The notes under the pieces are model-generated. The model made no database searches, was not told where the DNA came from, and saw only the letters and a list, made by a program, of their open reading frames with translations. From Desulfobacterium sp. (GTDB lineage Bacteria > Desulfobacterota > Desulfobacteria > Desulfobacterales > SURF-7): a DNA stretch of 35,233 bases. Of the stretch, positions 28,903 to 35,233 are shown piece after piece. Location: contig PNOB01000005.1 in the NCBI GenBank assembly GCA_013824585.1, positions 1-35,233 on the forward strand, read 5' to 3'. The translations under genes and the position numbers were made by a program. Within the stretch, counting starts at the first letter, position 1; each line of letters starts with the position of its first letter.

Positions 28903-29694
28903 ATGCATCTCGGGAAAATGGTCAGACTGGAAAGAATCTTTAATCGCAATACAAGGAAAACAATTATTGTTCCACTGGATCATGGGGTCAGTGTAGGGCC
29001 TATTTTTGGTGTTGTTGATCTGAGAGATACAATTGACAAGGTGGCTGAGGGTGGCGCCAATGCTGTGCTGATGCATAAAGGATTGCCTCGGCGATCCCAT
29101 CGTGGTCATGGCCGCGATATTGGTCTGATCATTCATCTTTCAGCCAGCACTGACCTTTCTCCTTATCCCAATGCAAAGACATTGGTCGGGGAAGTTGAGG
29201 ATGCAATTCGTCTTGGAGCAGATGCGGTTTCGGTTCATGTGAACCTGGGTGACGAGACGGAAAGAAACATGTTGAATGAGTTTGGAGCGATCTCTACACG
29301 TGCAAACAATTGGGGAATGCCGGTTTTGGCCATGGTCTATGCAAGAGGGCCTAAGATCAAGAATGGGTTTGATCCGGAGGTTGTAAAACATTGTGCGCGA
29401 CTCGGAGAAGAGCTTGGGGCCGATGTTGTTAAAGTTCCTTATACAGGAGATGCAGAGACATTCCGGAATGTTGTTGAAAGCTGCTGTATTCCTGTCGTGA
29501 TTGCAGGTGGTCCAAAGATGGATAATCAAAGAGACATCGTTCAGATGGTGTATGATTCCATCCAGGCAGGCGGTGCAGGTTTGTCGGTCGGAAGAAATAT
29601 TTTTCAGGCAGAGGATCCCAGCAGGCTGGTTAGAGCATTACATGGAGTGGTTCATCAGAATTGGAATGTTGAGCAAGCCATGCATGAATTGTAA
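28903..29694 (+). CDS. 2-amino-3,7-dideoxy-D-threo-hept-6-ulosonate (ADH) synthase-like class I aldolase (DhnA/FbaB family)
   Basis: [40 protein letters not shown]...HKG...[30 protein letters not shown]...[15 protein letters not shown]; adjacent to pheA; AGGAGG RBS. Confidence 0.88.
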   Translation: MHLGKMVRLERIFNRNTRKTIIVPLDHGVSVGPIFGVVDLRDTIDKVAEGGANAVLMHKGLPRRSHRGHGRDIGLIIHLSASTDLSPYPNAKTLVGEVEDAIRLGADAVSVHVNLGDETERNMLNEFGAISTRANNWGMPVLAMVYARGPKIKNGFDPEVVKHCARLGEELGADVVKVPYTGDAETFRNVVESCCIPVVIAGGPKMDNQRDIVQMVYDSIQAGGAGLSVGRNIFQAEDPSRLVRALHGVVHQNWNVEQAMHEL

Positions 29695-29704
29695 AGGTGA
29701 TAAA

Positions 29705-30841
29705 ATGGGTGTTAACCATCAATCAGACAATGTTTTTTTTGATGATAAAGGCGTGGATAAAAAAAAGTTAGAGGATATCCGTTCGAAGATTGATCGTATT
29801 GATATGGGATTGCTGGAACTATTAAACCATCGGGCAGAGTTATGCAAGGAGGTGGGAGGGATAAAGTCCGTATCCAAAGAATCGGTTTTTAAACCTTTTC
29901 GGGAAAAAGAGGTTATGAAAAAGCTCATTTCCCAAAATCCGGGGCATTTGCCGGATGATCATTTACGGGCGATTTACCGGGAAATACTATCCTCCTCGCG
30001 AAAATTGCAGCAGCCTCAGAAAGTGGTATATCTCGGTCCGGAAGGGACCTTTTCTTACTTTGCCGGAATCGAGTACCTTGGTCATAGCGCAGATTTGAAG
30101 CCTTGCAACAGTTTAAAAGAGGTGTTTCAGATTGTTGAAAAACATGAAGCCGAGCTGGGTATCATTCCTTTGGAAAATTCTCTTCAAGGCAGTGTCGGAC
30201 AAAGCCTGGATTTTTTTTTAACTTATAAAGTATTTATCCAGGCAGAAGTTTTCTGTAAAACCAGTCATTCTCTGTTGAGCGCAGATACATCTCTTGCCCG
30301 CATCCATACAGTGTATTCTCATCCTCAAGCGCTGGAACAGTGCTCCAACTGGCTCAGGACACACCTCCCGGAAGTCGGAATAATTCCAGTTGAAAGTACT
30401 TCCGCAGCAGCGATTAAGGTAATCGATGAACAGGGAAGTGCAGCCATTGGGCATGAAAAGCTGGGGGATATGTTTGGGCTTAATATTCTGAGTTGCCAGA
30501 TAGAAGATTTTCCGGATAACTGGACTCGTTTCATGATAATCGGGCCGACACTGCCCGAGGGTGGCCATCAGGACAAAACTTCCCTTTTATTTACACTGCC
30601 AGATAAATCCGGTGCTCTTGCCAGCGTATTGACAGTTCTGGCTCAAAATGGAATTAATTTAAAGAAACTTGAATCAAGGCCACTCCGATCGGAAAAATGG
30701 AAATATGTTTTTTTTGCAGATCTTGAATGTGACCTGTCCGGAGAACAATACCAGGATTTAAAAAAGGAGCTTTCAAAGCAATGCAGTAGTCTTCAGATTC
30801 TGGGAAGCTATCCAGCGGGGGCATATATCAGTACTTTATAA
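29705..30841 (+). CDS. pheA: Bifunctional chorismate mutase/prephenate dehydratase
   Basis: N-terminal chorismate mutase (LEDIRSKIDRIDMGLLELLNHRAELCKEVGGIK), prephenate dehydratase (YLGPEGTFSYFAG, PLENSLQGSV), ACT domain (KTSLLFTLPDKSGALASVLTVLAQNGINLKKLESRP); RBS AAAGGTG before ATG 29705. Confidence 0.95.
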   Translation: MGVNHQSDNVFFDDKGVDKKKLEDIRSKIDRIDMGLLELLNHRAELCKEVGGIKSVSKESVFKPFREKEVMKKLISQNPGHLPDDHLRAIYREILSSSRKLQQPQKVVYLGPEGTFSYFAGIEYLGHSADLKPCNSLKEVFQIVEKHEAELGIIPLENSLQGSVGQSLDFFLTYKVFIQAEVFCKTSHSLLSADTSLARIHTVYSHPQALEQCSNWLRTHLPEVGIIPVESTSAAAIKVIDEQGSAAIGHEKLGDMFGLNILSCQIEDFPDNWTRFMIIGPTLPEGGHQDKTSLLFTLPDKSGALASVLTVLAQNGINLKKLESRPLRSEKWKYVFFADLECDLSGEQYQDLKKELSKQCSSLQILGSYPAGAYISTL

Positions 30842-31015
30842 TGAATTCAATTGCCTACTTGACCATGGTATATGGATAGGATATATTCCTGTGCAATCCA
30901 ACGATCTTTTTTACAATTATATGCTTTTAAATAATATTTTTTAGATATGATCCATTTGGAAGCGCCACGTTTGCGTGGGGTATCGCTATTTCTCGGATAT
31001 GAGTGAGGTGCAGCT

Positions 31016-31396
31016 ATTATAGCCAATGTTAAAATCATTGTCGTCGAGGATGAAACACTCATACGTTCATTTCTTTCGAATGCATTAAAATATTGTGTGA
31101 ATCGTGACGTTAAGACCTTTGAAAATGGTGCTGTGGCGTGGGAATACCTTCAACATCAAGCAGATGTGGATATTGTAATTTCAGATGTTGATATGCCTGA
31201 GATATCTGGAATTGAACTTTTAAAAAAAATTAAGCAGCAGTTTCCTTCCATAATATGTATTATCATGTCAGGAAATCATCTGAATGAAGCATTGGCATTG
31301 GAAAATGGTGCAGATGGGTTTTTGGCAAAGCCATTTAAGCTAAGAAATCTTTTTGAAATTGTGCAAACGTTTGTAATAAATGGAGGGTCTTCCTGA
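31016..31396 (+). CDS. Stand-alone response regulator receiver-domain protein with non-canonical start (ATT 31016 or ATA 31019)
   Basis: (I)ANVKIIVVEDETLIRSFL...VDIVISDVDMPEISGIELL...IIMSGN...GFLAKPF. The acidic pocket lies upstream of the ORF-track GTG 31097; GAGGTG at 31005-31010. Confidence 0.82.
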   Translation: MIANVKIIVVEDETLIRSFLSNALKYCVNRDVKTFENGAVAWEYLQHQADVDIVISDVDMPEISGIELLKKIKQQFPSIICIIMSGNHLNEALALENGADGFLAKPFKLRNLFEIVQTFVINGGSS

Positions 31397-31449
31397 CCAT
31401 TCTCCAGGATTTGAGTCCGGTATACAGAATCCATTGTTTTTTATTGTCT

Positions 31450-33363
31450 TTATAAAAAAATTTCTGATTGCTCAAAAAACGGACAGAAAAAGATGTCAGT
31501 TGGGGTTGACTGAAAGGCTTTTTTTGCCAATGTAAAATTCGGGTCCAGTTGGATGGCTTTTTGAAATGCGTAACGGGCTTGTTCAAATTGCTGTTTATCC
31601 AAATACTCCAGCCCAAGGGAATAGACCAGAAACGCATCAAAATTTTTTGTGTGTGGTTTCTCGATTGAAAATATAGTCGCAGGGGGCAGGTCTTTCTTAT
31701 GTATTCCAATGGATTCAAGTATTCCAAATACCATTCGCTTCTCAAGCAGGGAAAATTCTTCCCGTGTACCCTTGATGTCAAACTTTTCATTTTTATCTGC
31801 TCGCTGGGAATTTGTAACTGTTGCCATAATGTGAAATGCATTTTCGCTTATATCGGTAAACTCCCCCCACACAGTGTATTTTGATGAAAGATATTGTCCT
31901 AGTGTTACAGCATCTTGATGGTCTGAAATTTGAATCAGATCTGGATTCATCAATTTGGACATTGTGTGTATCATAATTCGATCCGTAATCCGTATGTCTT
32001 CAATTTTTTGTAAATCATCCATGATCATAGCAACCAGCCCCTTTCCCATACCCGTCAGGGTAGAAAAGCAACGGTTTCGAAATTCTGAGATTACAATACT
32101 TTTGTCTTTCTGAATATGCGATTCCTGAATAGGCTTTTTGAGCGTTCCTACTGAATAAACTGCGGCATGATTTAACATAAGCAGTGTCATTTGCTTGCTC
32201 AAATTAATGGTTCTTTCGTTTTCCGGAGCTCTTGAAAGATATTTTTCCCATTCTCGAATTCCATCTTCAAGTCTTCCTTTTCTTATATCGATATATCCAA
32301 GGTAGTAGGAAACGGCTATATTATCTGGATCGTATTTTTGAACAGATCGCAATAATTTTTCAGAGCTGCTTCCGATCTGATAAAATTTTTGTGGAGGTTT
32401 TCGAACCTGGAATGCTGGATCGGGATTGTCATTTGAGTTTTTGGGTTTTTTCTTTTTGATGAGAAAATCCAGGATCAGTGGTAAACGATTTTCATCTTCC
32501 AGAAGAAGCCTTTTAATATGACCAATATGTTGAAGCATCTCCGAAGGTGGTTGGAAAGCTTTTGCCTTTTCAAGTTCTTCCAGCGCTTCATGGCCTTTTT
32601 TCTGTTTAAATAGAATCGCGGAAAGCTCAAGCATTACTTGGGGTGTGTTTGGTTCTTTTGCAAGAAGTAATGTCAGTTTTTCGGCAGCTTGATTGTAATT
32701 TCCGATCTTTGATTCACAAATTCCGGTCCAGAAAAGAAGGTCAATGTTGTCAATACTCTCGGAAATCTGGTTGAACAGGGTAAACGCTTTTGCAAACTGT
32801 TCGTCATGATAGTACCTGAGTGCACTCCCGAATACTTCAATAATGTTATTTTTTTCTCTTTCATTGGAAAGAATGATGAGAGGCGACTTTTCTGGAGTGC
32901 TGATTGGCTTAGAGAGTTTGACTTGTTGATCTATTGCAGAGGTTGGTTCAACTTCTTTGATTTTTAGTAGGTGATTTTGATCTGGAAAATCTGATTTTTC
33001 TTTCAGTATTGCGATTGCATATTGATCTGAAATATCAGAGTTCCATAACTTGTTGAGTGTTATGAGTGCTTGTGTTTTTGATGGGAAGGTTCCTACAAAA
33101 ATACGATATTGAATTCCTTCCTCAAATGAAGGCATATGTCGATAAAACGCATCGTATCCTTTTTGATTTAGTTTGGTTGTAATCTGTTCTGCAAGTTCAA
33201 GAGAATTTACAGTCTTGATATGAATAGAATAGATTATTCCATTGGCATCGGTGGGCCGGACATAGATGAATAAAATAGTAAGGAGTATAAAGAGTAATAA
33301 GCATTTCCTAATGTATATAACATTGTGCAAGAAAGATGAGATCGCAGACAGTGATGTTTTCAT
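31450..33363 (-). CDS. Membrane-anchored protein with N-terminal SPOR-like domain, TPR repeats and a CsgG/TolB-like middle region
   Basis: N-terminal TM, IYSIHIKTVNSLELAEQITTKLNQKGYDAFYRHM...YRIFVGTFPSKTQAL (SPOR-like), several TPR-like helices including YSLGLEYLDKQQFEQARYAFQKAIQLDPNF. Confidence 0.75.
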   Translation of the reverse strand: MKTSLSAISSFLHNVIYIRKCLLLFILLTILFIYVRPTDANGIIYSIHIKTVNSLELAEQITTKLNQKGYDAFYRHMPSFEEGIQYRIFVGTFPSKTQALITLNKLWNSDISDQYAIAILKEKSDFPDQNHLLKIKEVEPTSAIDQQVKLSKPISTPEKSPLIILSNEREKNNIIEVFGSALRYYHDEQFAKAFTLFNQISESIDNIDLLFWTGICESKIGNYNQAAEKLTLLLAKEPNTPQVMLELSAILFKQKKGHEALEELEKAKAFQPPSEMLQHIGHIKRLLLEDENRLPLILDFLIKKKKPKNSNDNPDPAFQVRKPPQKFYQIGSSSEKLLRSVQKYDPDNIAVSYYLGYIDIRKGRLEDGIREWEKYLSRAPENERTINLSKQMTLLMLNHAAVYSVGTLKKPIQESHIQKDKSIVISEFRNRCFSTLTGMGKGLVAMIMDDLQKIEDIRITDRIMIHTMSKLMNPDLIQISDHQDAVTLGQYLSSKYTVWGEFTDISENAFHIMATVTNSQRADKNEKFDIKGTREEFSLLEKRMVFGILESIGIHKKDLPPATIFSIEKPHTKNFDAFLVYSLGLEYLDKQQFEQARYAFQKAIQLDPNFTLAKKAFQSTPTDIFFCPFFEQSEIFL

Positions 33364-33367
33364 TCTT

Positions 33368-34552
33368 TCATTTTGTTATGGAAATCGTAGGTTTTTCCGT
33401 ATGTAGGAGATGAGATATATCTAATTCGTCTATGCTGAAATATTTATGGTTTGAGATAAACTCTCTCTCTCCGTGACTCTCAAATGATTCAAGATCCATT
33501 TTTTTAATCTTTTCGACAAGAGTTGTCCGGTTCATTTTTAAAAGAGAGGCTGCCTTGGCTTTAATCCAGTTGGTTTGGTTCAATGCCTGTAAGATAAGAT
33601 TTTTCTGGAATTGATCCACTGCCTGATTAAAACCAGGCCAGTTTCTCTCCATAATGCTCTCCGGTATATTCTGCCGGATTATCGCTTTTTCTTTCATTTT
33701 TTCCGGAAGGTCTTTATATCGAATTGTATCGTCATCTACCAGTATGGATAATCGTTCAATCAGATTTTCGAGTTCTCTGATATTCCCAGGCCAGTTGTAA
33801 TTTATAAGTGTTTCCATGGCACGCTTTGAAAATGTTTTTTTAATTTCACAGCTTTTGTTGGAATTGGCTTGTCGTTTTTCAATAAAGTGATTGATGAGAA
33901 GAGGGATGTCTGATCTTCGTTTATGAAGGGATGGCATGTTGATGGGGATGACATTAAGTCGGTAGTAAAGGTCTTCACGGAAAACACCTTCATGAATCGC
34001 TTTTTTTAAATTTTTATTTGTTGCAGATATGATTCGGATATTGATATGGATCGTTTTTACACTTCCTACGCGTTCGAAACATTGTTCCTGAAGAACTCGA
34101 AGTAGTTTTACTTGTAATCCTGGACTCATGTCTCCAATTTCATCAAGAAATATCGTCCCCCCATCGGCCATTTCAAAACGTCCTATACGAGGTTGATGTG
34201 CTCCGGTAAAGGCTCCTTTTTCATGGCCGAACAGTTCACTTTCAAGAAGCTCGCTAGGAATGGCACCGCAATTCAGTACAACCATAGGATTATTCCGACG
34301 ACTACTATTTTCATGGATCGCTCTTGCTGTTAATTCTTTTCCGGTTCCACTTTCACCGGTTATTAAAACAGTACTGTCTGTATCTGCAACTTTTTCAATT
34401 GTTTGAAAAACTTCCTTAATTTCAGGGCATTCACCAATGAATCCGTTATAGATGAGTGACATTTTTTTGTCATGTGAGGTTAGATGACTTTTATATGGCT
34501 GATTCATGCTATTACTACTTACTTTTTCTTTACCATCTGATTTTTTTTTCAT
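33368..34552 (-). CDS. Sigma54-dependent transcriptional activator lacking an N-terminal sensory domain (AAA+ plus Fis-type HTH)
   Basis: [72 protein letters not shown]-terminal [31 protein letters not shown]. Confidence 0.94.
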   Translation of the reverse strand: MKKKSDGKEKVSSNSMNQPYKSHLTSHDKKMSLIYNGFIGECPEIKEVFQTIEKVADTDSTVLITGESGTGKELTARAIHENSSRRNNPMVVLNCGAIPSELLESELFGHEKGAFTGAHQPRIGRFEMADGGTIFLDEIGDMSPGLQVKLLRVLQEQCFERVGSVKTIHINIRIISATNKNLKKAIHEGVFREDLYYRLNVIPINMPSLHKRRSDIPLLINHFIEKRQANSNKSCEIKKTFSKRAMETLINYNWPGNIRELENLIERLSILVDDDTIRYKDLPEKMKEKAIIRQNIPESIMERNWPGFNQAVDQFQKNLILQALNQTNWIKAKAASLLKMNRTTLVEKIKKMDLESFESHGEREFISNHKYFSIDELDISHLLHTEKPTISITK

Positions 34553-34632
34553 TTTTGCCTTTCACCTTTATCAAGTATAGTAGAAGGTAAGATCATTATT
34601 CAACGAATAACAGGTGTTTTACTGAAGAATGT

Positions 34633-34648
34633 ATCAACAACCGTGCCA
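34633..34648 (-). promoter_or_regulatory. Candidate sigma54 (-24/-12) promoter upstream of the 33368-34552 activator
   Basis: Minus strand TGGCACGGTTGTTGAT: strong -24 TGGCACG, -12 TTGAT (GA in place of consensus GC) with GG-N10 spacing. Confidence 0.5.
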
Positions 34649-34756
34649 AACATTTGACACTGGCTTGTAATGAAATTTTTCTTAAAAAAAACAATAGTAT
34701 AAGTGTGGCGGTAAATTTTTTAAATTCTTTTGGAGAAGACAAGTGAGCCCATCCTG

Positions 34757-34797
34757 TCTTGTTCTACAGGACAAACGTCCTGTTCGGAAGGACAAGA
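34757..34797. repeat. Nested inverted repeat between two sigma54-activator genes
   Basis: TCTTGTTCT-ACAGGAC-AAAC-GTCCTGT-(TCGGA)-AGGACAAGA: 7-bp inner plus 9-bp outer stem (one G-T wobble, 5-nt bulge). Confidence 0.7.
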
Positions 34798-34810
34798 AAT
34801 GCAAAAGAAG

Positions 34811-35233
34811 TTATAATTGAATATAGAGGGATTCATTGGGGCTCTGTTTTGTGTTTTTAAGTCGTTTTCCAAGGGCCTGACGTGTGATGCCAAGCATTCT
34901 GGCGGCAATGGTCTGATTCCCTTTTGCACGCGTTAAGGCTTCGTCAACTAGGAGACGGGTTGCATATTTGATTGTGGGCAATTCATCGGAGAAAGTTACA
35001 GGTGAATGTCCTTCTGATGAATGGGAATGACTTGTTTTTTGAATTTCTGCCCGTCTTTCTGTGATATGGTCATTCAACCGTTCCAGAGAAAGTATTTTTC
35101 CCGGATGTCTGCTTACAGCATCAAAAATTATGGATTCCAATTCTCGAATATTTCCCGGAAAGGAATAGGTTGAGAGAAGTGATAACAACTCTTTTGGGAA
35201 TGTCGGTTTTTTTTTGTTAAGCGCAAATGCTGC
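34811..35233 (-). CDS. Sigma54-dependent regulator, C-terminal part; 5' end outside the window
   Basis: [23 protein letters not shown] and C-terminal Fis-type HTH TRAKGNQTIAARMLGITRQALGKRLKN. Confidence 0.9.
   Translation of the reverse strand, partial: AAFALNKKKPTFPKELLSLLSTYSFPGNIRELESIIFDAVSRHPGKILSLERLNDHITERRAEIQKTSHSHSSEGHSPVTFSDELPTIKYATRLLVDEALTRAKGNQTIAARMLGITRQALGKRLKNTKQSPNESLYIQL

Noticed and set aside
28760-28996. ORF MVFLAGYAAWMEEVDHHIKRHLYRAASKACG... as a small membrane protein
   Set aside because: Its upstream frame (KIKKDRVIFTAIIVFLVFLAGYAAW) does look TM-like, but there is no ATG, TGA lies just upstream, and the frame runs straight through the terminator hairpin and the start of the next gene. 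The overlapping leader-peptide frame has an SD, an ATG and a stop before the terminator. A one-base indel in the A-run (about 28722) would favour this alternative and should be checked.
1-35233. CRISPR array, tRNA/rRNA genes, prophage or transposase
   Set aside because: No regularly spaced direct repeats, no recognisable tRNA/rRNA sequence and no phage or transposase genes were seen; the only mobile-like signal is the short inverted-repeat element at 13218-13335.

Overview
The window reads as a chromosomal segment of an anaerobic, deltaproteobacteria-like (Desulfobacterota-type) genome. This placement comes from gene content and was not searched. Gene order: partial trpE (-) with a leader/attenuator; an Mla lipid-transport operon (mlaE-F-D-C-A) followed by cinA; an acyl-CoA synthetase; an amidohydrolase; a frameshifted GT2 glycosyltransferase (-); a radical SAM gene ending in a short inverted-repeat element; coaE; a B12-binding radical SAM protein; prepilin peptidase (-); lon-tsaB; psd; an isopropylmalate/isocitrate dehydrogenase-family gene; greA-rpoZ-ttcA-like-folE2; dacB (-); a TetR regulator; RNase J (-); an ADH-synthase-like aldolase plus pheA; a stand-alone receiver protein; a SPOR/TPR protein; and two sigma54 activators (-). 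The strongest unannotated signals are two apparent ribosome-mediated attenuators. One is a trpL-like leader peptide with Trp-Trp-Trp upstream of trpE. The other is a 33-aa leader peptide (YFYSYYCFFGFFSW core) rich in Tyr and Phe with one Trp, followed by an intrinsic terminator and a complementary antiterminator, ahead of the ADH-synthase/pheA operon. Also notable: a degenerate GGDEF-like domain fused to MlaF, two genes whose Shine-Dalgarno spacing points to AUU/AUA starts, and a 118-bp MITE/REP-like element that supplies the stop codon of a radical SAM gene.
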